Shown here: positions 11,151 to 23,261 of the stretch, one piece after another | Layout of the letters: every line of letters begins with the position of its first letter | Numbering within the stretch: the stretch's first letter is position 1 | Source of the DNA: Diphasiastrum complanatum | Taxonomy: Eukaryota; Streptophyta; Lycopodiopsida; Lycopodiales; Lycopodiaceae | Length of the DNA stretch: 64,000 nt | Assembly (NCBI GenBank): GCA_029204225.1 | Contig: CM055098.1 | Location: 46,253,428-46,317,427, forward strand | Reading direction: 5' to 3' | Notes under the pieces: generated by a model | Told to the model about the DNA's origin: nothing | The model's input: only the letters and a program-made list of their open reading frames with translations | Databases searched by the model: none | Program-made: the position numbers and the translations under genes

Positions 11151-11259
11151 CTTACTCTATAATATTTAATCCTGAATATTACACTCTTCATCTCTTCCAT
11201 TACCCTTTGTACACTTATCATCCAAAAGAGGAGATTTCTCTCTCTCTCTTGGGGAACAA

Positions 11260-11416
11260 TAAACCTTTTATACTATTAACATTCCAAAGGGTGATGCAAC
11301 GCGCTTTCAAGGATCTTTTACACAAGAATTTAGAGATTTATCTCGACGATATTGGTTTACATTCGTTTCAAGATAAACATCTCGATGCCCTTGAACAAGT
11401 ATTCATTCGCTGTTAG
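11260..11416 (+). pseudogene. Gypsy reverse transcriptase fragment
   Basis: The plus frame contains TFQRVMQRAFKDLLHKN, then EIYLDDIGLHS and LDALEQVFIRC. This is the catalytic YLDD region of Ty3/gypsy RT. The same block occurs at 33260-33410, so both come from one family. Only this short part of RT remains before the sequence jumps to integrase. Confidence 0.85.
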
Positions 11417-11419
11417 GTG

Positions 11420-12410
11420 AAGCTATTGGAGGTGGACATTTCTCCTCTAATGCTACTGCTAGGGCAATCCTTCTAGCAGGATTTTGGTTGCCAACCCTAT
11501 TCAAAGACACCCATTCTTTTGTAATAGTCTGTGACGTTTGTCAATGGGCAAAGAATATTCAAAAAGCCGACCACAATCTCCTTACTCCAATACTTGAAAG
11601 TGAAGCATTTCACAAGTGGGGAATTGATTTTGTTGGTCTGCGCTAAAACTGTAGCACGCTTCTTCTATGAAAACATTATCACTCAATTTGGCTGTCCAAT
11701 CGAACTTGTAAGTGATAGTGGATCTCACTTCCTTAATGTAGTAATCAACAGTTTATTAACTCATTACTTCATTATTCATCGAAAGAATACCCCTTGTACT
11801 ATCCTAGGTGCAATGGACAAGCTGAATCCACAAACAAAACGATTTGCAAGGTTTTAACCAAGATAGTAGAAACAAGTAGAACAAACTGGAAAATGAAGTT
11901 ATTCTCTGTTGTCTGGCTTATAGAACAACGCCAAAACGAGCCACGGGTTGAAAAACACCATTTGAACTGGTGTATGGCCAAGAGGCCGTTCTGCCAATGG
12001 AATTTTTAATTCCTTCTCTATGTGTCACTTTGGCATATGCTACTTACTTGTGTGACGATATTAATTATCAATACCAAGTACAAAATAGATGTTGTAGATT
12101 AACCAGATTGTGTGAAATGCAACTCATATCTTATCACGCATAGTTGATTCATAAGAGATGGCAAAAAGCTTGGCATGATCGTCATGTCAGGGTTAAGGAC
12201 ATTAATGATGGTGATAAAGTCCTTCACACATCATCAAAATTCCACCTTGGAAAGTTGAAATTTCGTAGCCAAGGACCTTACATAGTAAAGAAAATCTTTA
12301 CAAATGGTGCAGTACAATTGGAGACCTTAGAGACCATACCCACTACCCTAGTGAATGGCAATTGCTTACAGAAGTACCATGAGGATACCTTGACAATGAA
12401 TTCTATATAA
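11420..12410 (+). pseudogene. Gypsy integrase, frameshifted
   Basis: After the RT fragment the plus strand encodes an H2C2 zinc finger (GHFSSNATA, later CDVCQWAKN). The core has WGIDFVGL, then ELVSDSGSHF and NGQAESTNK, which supply the D, D and E of the catalytic triad. The C-terminal region includes KAWHDRHVRVKDINDGDKV and GPYIVKKIF, typical of the tail of plant gypsy integrases. At least two frameshifts and several stops break it. It belongs to the same family as 32916-33985, which has RT and RNase H but no integrase. Confidence 0.85.
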
Positions 12411-12429
12411 AGATTCACTTCTAGATATA

Positions 12430-12720
12430 TTCGACGAGCCACATCCAATATTCAGATCCGAAGGTGCATCCGACAATGGCATCCGACGACCTAGAATCGA
12501 CGGGTTGCATCCGATCTGTGGAACCAACAATTACATCCGAAGAATTTGCATCTGACGAAGTTATCCATGATGACCTACATTTGATGTTCAAAACCGACAT
12601 TCAGATCCGATGACTGCATCCAACGATCTAGATCCGCAGAGTTTACATCCGACGCTTGACCTAAAAATCCATATAAATACGTCGGCCGACTGTGTCATTT
12701 CCACTTCAAACTTTTGTGTC
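12430..12720 (+). repeat. Degenerate CATCCGAC-rich repeat in a gypsy 3' region
   Basis: Directly after integrase, the words CATCCGAC, CATCCGA and CATCCAAC recur irregularly every 15-40 bp. The block ends at 'aatacgtcggccgactgtgtcatttc', which matches 34110-34150, where another CATCC-rich block follows. It is probably the non-coding end or LTR of this gypsy family. No coding frame is seen. Confidence 0.6.
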
Positions 12721-12721
12721 C

Positions 12722-12930
12722 CAACCTCATGTGCCACATCTCTTGACTTGTCATTTGCTCATGTGTCACAAAACTTTCTTGGCTAGCAATAGCACAAGCA
12801 TCAAGTTTGTACAATTTTCCCTATAGCAATCAAAGTTTCTCTTTTACTTATCAAACAAGTGTCACCAACAAACTCAACTTCAAGACCCTTGTCAAGCATT
12901 TGACTCACACTAGGAGAATTTCTAGTTATG
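12722..12930 (-). pseudogene. Copia gag-pre-integrase fragment, minus strand
   Basis: The minus strand gives VEFVGDTCLISKRETLI, then after a frame change KLDACAIASQ and EMWHMRLGH. It aligns with the intact frame near 10010-10190 (DGDACLIKRKDVLI, FKLDACVIANQ, EVWHKRMGH) of the copia element at 7305-10700. It is a short, broken piece of that family. Confidence 0.8.
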
Positions 12931-14553
12931 AAAGAATCAACAAAACATTCCCATTTGTATATAGAGGAATATGAATTGTTTCAATGCTTCAGGTGTTTAT
13001 GATATGACATTGGCAACAAGGAAATGATTTTGTACAATCAATTACCAAAAAGCAGTCCATTTTGCCATGAGTCATTTACGTATAAAATGTGAATAGTCTA
13101 TAGTTGTAACACACATTCTTGTGAATATGTTGGATCGTATGCATGAGATCAATTTGAAATATGTGATGGCTTTGATATGGGTTTGGCTTGTGGTGTAATG
13201 GTTATGGATGCATGAGTGTGGAAATTTTTGAGAGCATAAATTTGCATGACAAAATTTTTCATTGAGTCTAATTAGAGGAAGGATATGGATAAAACATACA
13301 TTGTCTATTAGCATTGGATAGTTATGAGCAAAATTTTAGCATCAGTTATGTGATACTTTAACAAAAGAAGAAATTGGTCTAACAAAACTGGCTTGTAATA
13401 CTCCAGTCAATGCCTCTTCTGTGAGCAATCAAATGATACTTTCTTGCATGCATCATGCATGTCATTTCCAAGCTAAAGGACCAGCAAACTTTAAGCAAAT
13501 AGACACTAATCTGTGGCATAGGTTAAATGCTTCTTGATTTTAGAGATTTAATGACAGAAACCTCCAGGATTCAGATGCTATTAGCTCATTAGAAGCATCA
13601 AAATATAGTGGATGCAATGGCCTACTGATGAGCTGTATTTTGCATAAAACTTAATTAATCACATTGGCTCCATTTCTGTTTATCAAAATCATTTGGTAGA
13701 GATTAGATACAAAGGCAGGACCATGATCTTGTAATAGTGAGCCCAACCCTACATGGATGCATAGAACATGAATTGCCATTTTCTAAATCGCATTTGGGGG
13801 TTGATGATATAATAGGGTTGAGAGCTATTTCAGGGACGACTGAAGAGTTGTGTTCTTTTGTAGAGGGCAAACTAGTCTATTGTCTTGATATCTTTGTTAT
13901 TGACTCATGCAATTGACAATTTCTTACTTTGTAATAAGTTTGTATATAACCTTATGCGAATGTCTTCCTTACCTAGATGCAACAAGAAGGCAAAATTTCG
14001 GCACTAGATAATACAAAATCGAAAAGCCATTAATATTCACAATGTTGTAAAAATTCACCCCAGAAGGCATGCAGCGATACAGTTCTTCACCAACTGCAAG
14101 CACAATTGAAGAATGAATATTGAGGTGAAGGATATGAAGGAACACAGAGAACGCAACAAAGATCACCAAACAAGTCAGCAAAGATCTTTAGTCATTTTGT
14201 TATTCTAAGTTCCAATCTCCCATTTACAAATATGTCCTACTTAGTGACATAAACTACACAACTTGAACAAAACAGTCCAGATAACAACTCAAAATGGCGT
14301 GCGATTATTTTCAAGCACTTGAAGCTGATACCTTACTTTGCAAACTCCGAGTGTGATACAGATTGTAACCTTGTACAAAAGAATGCCCATTTAGGACAAC
14401 GGTGCATCCGCAGCTGGACATGGGTGCTATTCATACAAAACTTGGAAGGAAAAAACCATCAAGCCTTAATGGTTCCAATCACGGAAAGATCACTTAAGTG
14501 GTCCATGATGTTTAAACCTTACATTTGTTTGTACTGAATGCCTTGCCTGGTAC
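12931..14553. other. No gene recognised; includes the 3' flank of YBEY
   Basis: No frame or repeat could be assigned between 12931 and 14553. The part next to 14554 must contain the 3' UTR and polyadenylation region of the minus-strand YbeY gene. Confidence 0.4.
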
Positions 14554-16932
14554 TTAAGACTCTTCATCAACATCAAAAGAAGTCTGAATCAACCCTTTTC
14601 CAGTCCATCCCATTTTACTCATAAGGCGCTGTTCTTCCTCCTCCATTTCCTTGGCTGCTTCAGGACCCCGTTCATGATCATAACCAAGTACATGGAGTAA
14701 TCCATGAACCTAATGTACAAATGGCATGCTTCAGTTACAGGCTCGTTAGAGAAACCACTTTCTTCACTCAACTGAGAATCGATAATAACCAAGATCAACT
14801 CACCATGAGAATCCGAACTTCATCAAGAAGAGTGTGCCCTCTTTCCTCAGCCTGTTGTTTTGCAGTCTCCATTGATATCACAATGTCTCCCAATACAAGC
14901 TGCACAACAAATACCCACAAGCTGTAGCTACCTAGGAAGACCTTTTGTGATAATAATTCTTTGATTTGATCTACAGTAACTGTGCATCTGTTTTTGGCAA
15001 AATACTCGATATTCATTGAGCTATACAGACTCACATAAAAAATACATAACTGAAACATTTCAAACTTTATAAGCAATCACCTTCAACTTATTTGATTCTT
15101 ATTCCAAATATAACAATGTTGTAATCTGCAAACATGATTCTTCCTTGTTCTGTGTCATGCATACTATCTTTGACGAATGAATACAGAGAAGAAAGCTTTT
15201 TAGGAAGAACATCAAAAGGAAAACTAATATCTGGAAAAGAACAAGTACACACAGTGCAGTCCAGTGCAAACCACAAAGCGCCTTATAAGTGATGATACTT
15301 ACAAGGAAAGACAAGCCTGGAATTTCATTGATCGGAAAAGAAAGCACATCTGTAGGACTATTCTTCCCCAACCATTGCTTGTTCAGCTTTTGTATGTATT
15401 TATCATCACAAAGCAAAATAGACAACTCAATTGTGTTTGCCAATTCTGCAGGCTTGTAATTACCAGTTGTGAGTTCTAAAAGAAGTTGACCATCGAGTTG
15501 TAACTGATCTGTTACAGCCTGTGCAAAGAAAAAGTCCAAGATACATTAATATCTCTCTCTTCTAGTTTTCCGACATGATAAAAAACAATCGATTTGACCT
15601 ATTGAGGCTCAGGCAAAAAGTTGCAAAGCATCAACATGCAAAGATTGAAGTATCTGCAGATTTATCTTCGTACATAGTAAAGGCACATGGCTTAGAAACG
15701 TCCACATCAGTGTTCATGCCTAACATATTTGTTTCATAGCTGGAATTGTTTTTTCTCATGTAATTGATGCAAAGGACCAATTTTGACAATCATACAGACA
15801 AAGGAGGTGATATTCCTGTGGAAGAGAAATCAAACTTTAGAAACAAGATAAATTGACCAACGAAACTAAGGAAAATGAATATGGATGCCAGTTTCACCAG
15901 AAGATAACAACAGCAAAGAGACTTGACATCACAAAATAACTACAGGTCGGTGCATTTCCAAATGAGCAATTTTGTCTAATTCACTTGCATGAATAAGGAA
16001 ATGGCACACCCATTTCTCCCACTTACATAAGTAATCAGGAACTGCAATACTTTCCACATTAAGAAGGCTAACAGATATCAGGAAGATCCATAATAATAAA
16101 GCGCAAGTTGGATGAGAAACAATTTTCTTATTGATGCACAAACTTGAAATAACCTTGAGTGAAAATGTCAGACTTCAAATTTCAAAAGAAGTTGAATTGT
16201 TTGTAATGTGCAAACAGTCTCAATCACTAATACAAGAGCTGCTACTTACCACACCACAGAAAATGAAACCAGTGTGTTGGACCAACTAGACAAGCAATTC
16301 ACAAACCCACCTAAAACCTAAACCATAAACCCTTGCGGTAGACCAAAAATAGACATCAACATTGCCAAGCAAACAGACCAAAAAAAATTTATCCAACCAT
16401 TAAGTGAAAACATGATTTTCAAACAGAACTCTCAATTATAGGCTTTCCTAATGCCATCAATTTGCCTTGTGTTTGGTACCTGGAGCTCGGGGCTGACAGG
16501 TAGGGATTCTTCAATAATCACTGGTACACTTAAAGATAACTGCTTTGGAGCATGCTGTGTGTTCATGCCTCGCTGTTTTATCGATCTCACAGACATGCCT
16601 TTCCAATCAACATCGTTGCCAACCCAACTCTTTTGCGTAAACCCTAGTGCAACAATGGCACCTGTTCTTCTTGTTTTTGGTTGACTAATATCAAGGGCCT
16701 GATACCGATGAAAACTTGAGCCCAAGAAGCACCGGAAAGAGGATGCAGATCGAAAAAGGAAAATACCTTGCACTGGGGAATAACACAATAGTTTAGATGT
16801 CAAAAACATGCTCTTAGCATCTTTCAAGGCCAAGGTCAAGATCAAATTGCGTATAGTTTTGAAGTACAGAGCTGGCCCCCGTGCATTTTGAGGGAACCCA
16901 AGAGACTTTGAAAGGCAGGAGACACCAGACAT
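14554..16932 (-). CDS. YBEY: YbeY endoribonuclease, plastid-like leader, four exons
   Basis: YbeY is a zinc-dependent single-strand endoribonuclease. In bacteria and chloroplasts it processes rRNA and helps ribosome quality control. Four exons on the minus strand join in phase 0: 16932-16480, 15518-15303, 14899-14804 and 14709-14554, giving 306 residues. Splice sites are CAG|GTACCA, TTTGCACAG|GC, CTT|GTAAGT, GTGCAG|CTT, ATG|GTGAGT and ACATTAG|GTT. Residues 1 to about 125 are rich in Ser, Arg and Lys and poor in acid, as in a plastid transit peptide. The core has ELSILLCDD, PTDVLSFP, GDIVISMETA and GHTLLDEVRIL, then HGLLHVLGYDH (His257, His261, His267), the H3XH5XH zinc site. The frame stops at 14556, soon after GLIQTSFD. 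Arabidopsis YbeY is, to my knowledge, fused to a HAD-type hydrolase domain that is not seen here. The gene looks intact. Confidence 0.93.
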
Positions 16933-17505
16933 TGATAGATTTTAAAGTCACTAAAAAGAAATTGACTGAAGAGAGTGTAAATTGTTTGCTTCTTCCACTT
17001 CCAAATACTCAGGAAAATCCAGGGTTTTTGAGAAGTAGCCCTCAAAACCTAAGCACATCAGAGCTTGTAACACAAAGAGATAACAAAGAATGGAAAAGTG
17101 TTGTTTTTGGCAGGAAAAAGCCAGCAGTGGATCACATCAGCTGTGGGGCAAGGGGGGCTGCAAATTTAGGGTTAGAAAACTCATCTTTTGAAGAACTGTT
17201 GCTGCATAAATCGAACAGACCAGCAACTTTTCTACTGTGGCAACAGATCAGAAAAAATAGCAAACATAGCATTCAAGTCCTAGGAGGCCAACGTTCTTTT
17301 ACCTCAAGGGAAAATCAGCAAATTTGAAGGCTAAAGCAAGTTATTTCCTTCACGCATAGGAAGTTAGCAAAAAATTCAGACCACCTTGTTTGAATGGGCT
17401 TTCGAAGTGCGAATAATTTTCTTTATGCACACATCCCCTTTGCTTTTCGCTTAGACATCTAGAGAGCTTTGTCGTTACCTTTGTCTCACTTGGCTTCCAA
17501 CCCTT
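16933..17505. other. Upstream region of YBEY
   Basis: This holds the YbeY 5' UTR and promoter on the minus strand. Frames on both strands are open for short distances but carry no motif I recognise. A minus-strand frame at 17350-17631 encodes an Arg/Lys-rich peptide that I regard as chance. Confidence 0.4.
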
Positions 17506-18110
17506 TTGATACCGCAACCTGGCACGTCTTTTTGCTCTTTCCTTTGCGGTGTTTGCCTCTGCCTCCTTGGGGCGGTGATGCTGGTCACCGTGAATCACGT
17601 AACAAACTCTCTGCTTTACGTCAAACCCCAAATTTGCAAGAGGATCATTTCCTTCAGTGTCTTGCTGCTCGATGGGATTTTGTGTTTCTATCCCACCTAT
17701 TCGTCATCGGTTACATCACTGTGTTTAACTTGGGCAAGTGGGAGAATATTCTCGTGCGGCTCGTGCTCAGCTCCTATGAATCCAACAGTTCCTTCATCCG
17801 CCATCATCCAAGCCTTGGAGCATTTTCTTCCGCAGGCAAATGATAATCTCCCCTCTTTTGTTAAGGACTTCGAACTAGATTCCAATCTCCAATTCACGAA
17901 ATTTGGAGGTCCTTCTGAAATGGTTTTCGAACAGCTTCGTGACCGTTTTTCTCCTGATGATTTTGCTAGCAGGTTTGATTTGCTCTTTCAAAGTTTGCTC
18001 TTCAATAGCATGTGGGCGTAATCCTTTTACCATTGCTCACACATTCTTGGTGCTGCTCGTTTGATAGCCTTGGATAACCTTGACAGTGGTGTATGTCCAA
18101 TGGTTATTGG
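17506..18110 (+). pseudogene. Uncertain remnant, ends in a reverse-transcriptase-like motif
   Basis: A plus frame (to 18021) has a hydrophobic N-terminal third and a soluble part containing MVFEQLRDRFSPDDFASRF. After its stop, another frame reads GAARLIALDNLDSGVCPMVI and then GEVLYK. That resembles the fingers region of some non-LTR-type reverse transcriptases, 'RLIAL-K-DGGVRPIAIGEV'. No downstream RT motifs (such as FADD) follow, so only the first part of an RT would remain. The leading ORF is not recognised and may be unrelated. Confidence 0.4.
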
Positions 18111-18349
18111 AGAGGTTTTATAAAAATTGGTTTCTCGGGCCCTTGGTTTTCAACTTTGTGATAGACTTTGGACCTTCATCTAGATTGGGTTGTCTTTTAA
18201 GTGGATGTTTCAAACACTTTCAATTTTGTCTCGAGGGTCTATTTTCCAATAACTTCGTGCAGCAAAAGGTCCACTTGCTTAGCTCATTCAGTTCGTTCTT
18301 TTTATTCCATGGACGTGCCTTTATAATTTAGTCGTGCTTCATGCTTAGA

Positions 18350-18930
18350 TGATGTTTCAATTATCCCTTCTGTTGTTTGAAAGCCTCTGACTTCTTCTTG
18401 ATGAAGTACACCATTTTCCTTTTGAAAAATTCATCAATAAAAGTAATAAAATACTTTGCATCCTTCAATGAAGGATTCCGCATTGGGCCACATATGTTTG
18501 TATGTACAATATCTAATAGTCTTCTAGCAATATACTGATGGCTTGATCTAAAAGGTTTTCTAGCCTGCTTACTGACTATACAATCTCGACAGACAGGTAA
18601 TTTGACTTTCCTATCTAGATAGTCGATCGTGAGATCAAGAACAAAAACTGCTTAGATATGTGCGATACAGAAGCATGATTCAAATGACCAAGTCTATAAT
18701 GCCAAAGTAAATTTTTATTGATCTAAATAGAAGTACTAAGAGCTTGACTAGAGGCAGAAAAACAATGCCTTAATTTCTACAAGTATCCATGTCTCTTTTT
18801 TAGTGCTAGGATCTTGCCTATCCTATCAACTACTTTACATTGATCTGATTCAAATTCTACTTTGTGTCCTAAATCTGTAATTCTGCTTATAGAGAGCAAA
18901 TTTTATCAGGGAGAAAAATGTTCTTGTGAG
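18350..18930 (-). pseudogene. Copia gag-pre-integrase and integrase N-terminal part
   Basis: The minus strand reads LLSISRITDLGHKVEF, then LLWHYRLGHLNHASVSHI, CRDCIVSKQARKPF, LLDIVHTNICGPM and KYFITFIDEF. These are the pre-integrase zinc finger and the first part of the copia integrase core. The first catalytic Asp position reads VHTN, so Asp is replaced by Asn. Several stops interrupt it. The sequence differs from the other copia families in this window. Confidence 0.85.
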
Positions 18931-18935
18931 TTGTT

Positions 18936-19345
18936 GCACTACGGAAGCGGAAGAGCAAACAGTCAGACAAAGCAATTTAGAAAGTTTGACAGAAATCAAG
19001 TCAGGTAGATGCTATGAGCACAAGACAATTGCGGGCAAAACCGTGTGCTCAAGATGCTAACTCCGTCCTATAAAAGCTATGAGCTTATTTCTGATGATCA
19101 ATCTGAAAACAAGAATCGATGCATGAAAGCATCTACAGTGTCTGTCTCTAATGGTATATGTCTTGATATGATCACTGCAAATTCATAGTTTATTGTTTAT
19201 TACAATTCTTATCTTTATATCCAATTTACACTTGTGTAGATGTATGTACAAGAAGATGGCGTGGAGTCGTTTCATTGTCTAAGGTAGATCGTGGCGACTG
19301 TTGTCATTGTCCAAGCAGTTGCACAATCACTTAGGACATGAAAAG
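18936..19345 (+). repeat. Possible LTR with a degenerate primer-binding site
   Basis: The block from about TGTTGCACTACGG has a TATA-like 'cctataaaagc' near 19069. It is followed by TTGTATTAGAGCCA (19346-19359), which differs from the copia primer site TGGTATCAGAGCCA at two positions. No second LTR copy was found. 19360-20080 contains nothing I can assign. Confidence 0.35.
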
Positions 19346-20089
19346 TTGTATTAGAGCCAACACAATTTTGAATGGAAGTGAGATGCTCAGAAACATCTCA
19401 AATTCAATAAAAAAAATTCTCCTAAAAAAGAGTAAGCTCTATAAGTTGACCTAATTGAGAAAGAGTAAGCTTTGAAAGTGCTCAAGAGACTTTCTACTCT
19501 CTATAATAGCCTCACCTAAATGATCGATAGAGAGAGATGCATAGTCTATTGTATGAGACCTATAGGATATTGATTTGCTTCACCTCTTGAAACGATGCCT
19601 AATGAATTACAAATATGTATAGTTGTGCATTAATGTTCTAAAGTTTGCGTTGGCGCTAGCTCTGATCGCTATAAAATAACATTGCATTTTGCGAGTGCTC
19701 AGGAAATCTCTTTTAAGTTATCCTCAAATAACCTACATTTTATAAAATTTCTCAAAATTTTGAAGACTTTTACTCATAAAAGGATTTATATGCTTGTATA
19801 AAGTCGTCAGATACTTTATGATATCAGTTTTTGAAAAAACTTGTCAATTCCACTCCTAAAGTTTGCTAATTTTTTTGAGCACGACATTCCGCTCTGCTAG
19901 AATATCTCGTAGTTTTTACCCTAAAGATCAAGATCTATTTTGTACCCTATATTTCAACCTCCACTACAATAGTTTTCATTTATCTATTGAGCTTGTGGAT
20001 CGAAATTCTATTTTGACCCTGAGAATCAAGTTTTTATTTTGATCCTAGACTGTCGAATTTTTGCAGACAAACTTATTTACAAGTATGTG

Positions 20090-20770
20090 TATTGTTCGAT
20101 TTTGGGAACGACCTGGAATATTCTAAATATGGCAAGAGGCTCCTGAAATAATCCCAACACTACATAAATGAAGTAGAGAGTCAGAAATATTAGGAATGAG
20201 CGACCGGTTGGCATCCTGCATGTGTGAGTCCAACATTGGTCCTTAGGCTAATAAGTGCCATGGAGCACAAGCATCAGTTAAATAAACTTGGCTTTTGTAA
20301 AGTTCCTAAGTTAGGAAACACAACTTGTCCTCAAGAGACACAAAGTGATCTTGACGGTCAAGATCATGATCATGATTGAACTCTAGTAGCAATCAGAGTG
20401 AAGGAGACTCACCTCTCAAATCTATAAAAGGGAGCCATTTCCTTCGTATTTGGTCATCTTCCTATCTATCCTAATAAAACTCTATCAGTTTCACTTTCAA
20501 ATCTCTCTCTCAATGGTCTGGCGTGGTGGTGAAAAGTCATCCACGCCAAAGTGTCCGGAGCTCTCTGCACAGTCAAATCTCTCATTAGACAACTCGGCGA
20601 GTAATAAGACTATTACTCGCCAAAACCTATTACTCGTCAATATCACCTAATTACTCATCGTCTTCACTGAGTGCTTAGGGGCCTGAGATCTAGCATCCTG
20701 CACCTCGGCGAGTAATTAGCTGATGTTGGAGGGTTTGCGAATATCGAGAGACCCTAACCCTAGTTAGAAG
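20090..20770 (+). repeat. Possible LTR or promoter-bearing repeat with a strong hairpin
   Basis: A TATA-box-like 'ctataaaaggga' near 20422 sits in sequence with LTR character. The words 'ttggcatcc(c)tgc' and 'gtccaa' occur both near 20209 and near 20788, suggesting two related copies. GGCGAGTAAT occurs at 20596, at 20706 and in inverted form at 20611. No protein coding is seen up to 21700. Confidence 0.35.
20596..20621. repeat. Perfect 11-bp inverted repeat, 4-nt loop
   Basis: GGCGAGTAATA, loop AGAC, then TATTACTCGCC form a perfect hairpin. A further 'attactcgtc' and two more 'gagtaat' words lie within the next 115 bp, so this is a cluster of one motif in both orientations. Confidence 0.8.
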
Positions 20771-21724
20771 TTAATAAGTGAGAGGGATTGGCATCCCTGC
20801 GTGTATAAGAAGTCCAATCTGATGCTCACACAATTATTTGATAAGTTAGAAGTTAATAAAAGACTTAGGCCTTTTTGCGAGACTTTGTCCATCATACTAT
20901 TTTTTATAATCAGTAAGTTGGGTGAATGTTAAGTCAATGTCAGTTGTTATACTGAGCTATTTTTGTCAAAAAAGTGCTCTTTTTTGCAACAATAACAGTA
21001 TCACTCTTGATCCTTCACCGATTTGCTTGAGGTTTCCAAATAGAGTAATCCATCGTTTTTGAGTTCGACGAAGATTAAATTTATCTGGTTGTTTTTAACT
21101 TTTATAGGCAAATGTCTTATGGATTGTGACGATGTTTTTTTTTTTTGGTTAATCCAACAATTCAGCATTATGTCAAGGCTTTTGTGACATAATAAGAAGA
21201 TGAGCACGTGGATGATCCAATCTCTGCTTTTGCATGCAATAGAATCAATCTGTTGCTATGTAAGTAGCACAAGAGCATGATATGATAAATACAATTAAAT
21301 GCACTTTTTAGGTGATTTATATCTAATTTAAATATTGTCGTATGTTTTGGATCTTAAATATATTTATGTTTTTGATAAGCTTGTATTTTATGATAAGAAC
21401 TTTGATATTAGTTTATTTTGATATTTGAAGTTGCACAAAGCAACAATTTGCCTATAGATTTTAGGTTTAGACAAATGCATTTATTAGATTTTTTGCTAAA
21501 GAGGTAAGAATCGATAACTTAAGCTATCGTGATGATTCATTTGATTTTTTTTTTTTTACTTTTAAGTTCCAAGAGCTTACACTATTACAATCACTACTAC
21601 ACAATTAGTCAAAGATGATCTTCATTTGATGATAATTCCTTACAATGGATTTGATATTTTAACCACTAAGTATGTCTGTCATTTTGGAATTTGGAAGTTG
21701 GCCAAAATTCTCAATTATTCGCGA

Positions 21725-21895
21725 TCAATATTCACAATAATCACAATCAGTATTCCAAATATTTCAGTATCCATGATTAGTATTCACAATCAGTATTCAC
21801 GATAATCAAGATCAATATTCACAATAATCACGATCAGTATTCACGAGTATTCACAATATTCACGATCAATATTCAAGATATTTGCTTCTCAGTAT
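21725..21895. repeat. AT-rich minisatellite built from 'ATTCAC(G/A)AT(AATCA)'
   Basis: The words 'agtattcacgataatca', 'caatattcacaataatcac' and 'cagtattcacgag' alternate about eight times with a loose period near 10 and 21 bp. The array is degenerate and carries no open frame of note. Confidence 0.75.
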
Positions 21896-22073
21896 TCAAA
21901 ATGTTAGATAATCCTCGCCAACCATCAATCATGTAGTCTTTAGGGCACATCTCTAGAAAGTAGATCAATTCTTCATCTGATATATTGAAGACATTTTGTA
22001 TACATCCTGCAAAAGAAGACACTATTAGAAATAATAAACATATATTTTTTCATTTAACATGCGAGAGCACAAT

Positions 22074-22094
22074 AAGAAGAAGAAGAAGAAGAAG
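22074..22094. repeat. (AAG)7 microsatellite
   Basis: Seven AAG units in a row. The surrounding stretch from 21896 to 23230 has no gene I can recognise. Confidence 0.85.
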
Positions 22095-23261
22095 CTAGAA
22101 CATTGTGGAATCAAGCATGCATCAGCTTTCAATTCTCCTATTCACATATGTGATTATTATAAATTGCATGTTCACAATCAAGCATGCAGTAGCCAAATAA
22201 ATTCGTTTGTTTTTTTTTTCTTTTGTGCATGCAAGCTATGACTACTAATGCTATCACGGTTTGTGATGTTCTTTTATGTATTCTTTGTACTCCTTCAATA
22301 ATATGGAGTAAACCCTTTAGCTTTCATATTTTCTCCAAGAAGGTACGTACATGACATTCTTCTTCAAATATATAGCATTAGACCTAGAGCTCAACATTGC
22401 ATCGAAAAGTCAAGTGATATTCACAACTTTCATTGGTTGGTAACACACTCGAGAAAAAATCACCAGAATTGGTGAATTGATATCTTATCTTGAAATGCTA
22501 ATTCTACAAACTAAGAGTCCATAGACTTGCCAGTTAGGTTTTCTTGATTAGTTTTTATTCACCATTTCTCACCTAGTTGTCCAAAGAGAAATTTTCAAGC
22601 TCATTCCCTAGACCAAAAATTCAATTATTCGGATTGGGGACTAAAAACTCTCCTACCAATCCCTTAATAATCATCTAAACACAAATGTTCTAAAGCTAAG
22701 CTTACACCACTGACAAACAAAAACCTAGTTCTTCCTGCACATTACAACCAAACACAAAAGGGTTTAATTTCTTCGAATTCAAGAATGAAAACATCGTTAA
22801 CAAGTTCATGTCGGAAATCAAAGAAATCGAGATGTTACAGTGGAAGTGGTAAGCAGGTGTGTTGAATCGATAGTGCGGCAGTTACCAGCAAGACAGTTCA
22901 AGATGAATCTAATATTACAATGCGCAATGGAACAAAATAGTAGAACACATACTGATTTGATTATAGAAAGCTGAGTACAATGCTTGAAGCTGGGTGCAAA
23001 AACAGTAGTCGCTCAAAAATTGCTTCAACTGAATTCGTTAATGATGAAAAAATGGAATCATAGAATACTAACTAATTGTTTCTACAAAACCCACTTAATC
23101 ACTGATCCTCGTTACAGAATAATGCCTGAATCATTGTTACAAAGATGCATGTCAGGGCGTTGACTCCATCATTGATGATTGGATGTTAGTCGATCAATGC
23201 ATTGGAATCCTAAGTTAATCTATTTACAGTCCCACATAAAATAGTTGTTATTTTAACTATA

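Noticed and set aside
12430-12720. CATCCGAC repeats as a CRISPR-like array
   Set aside because: Units are very short and degenerate, spacers irregular, and the DNA is a eukaryotic retroelement.
17350-17631. Arg/Lys-rich minus-strand ORF upstream of YbeY
   Set aside because: It has no recognisable domain or splice logic, and its composition fits a chance frame.
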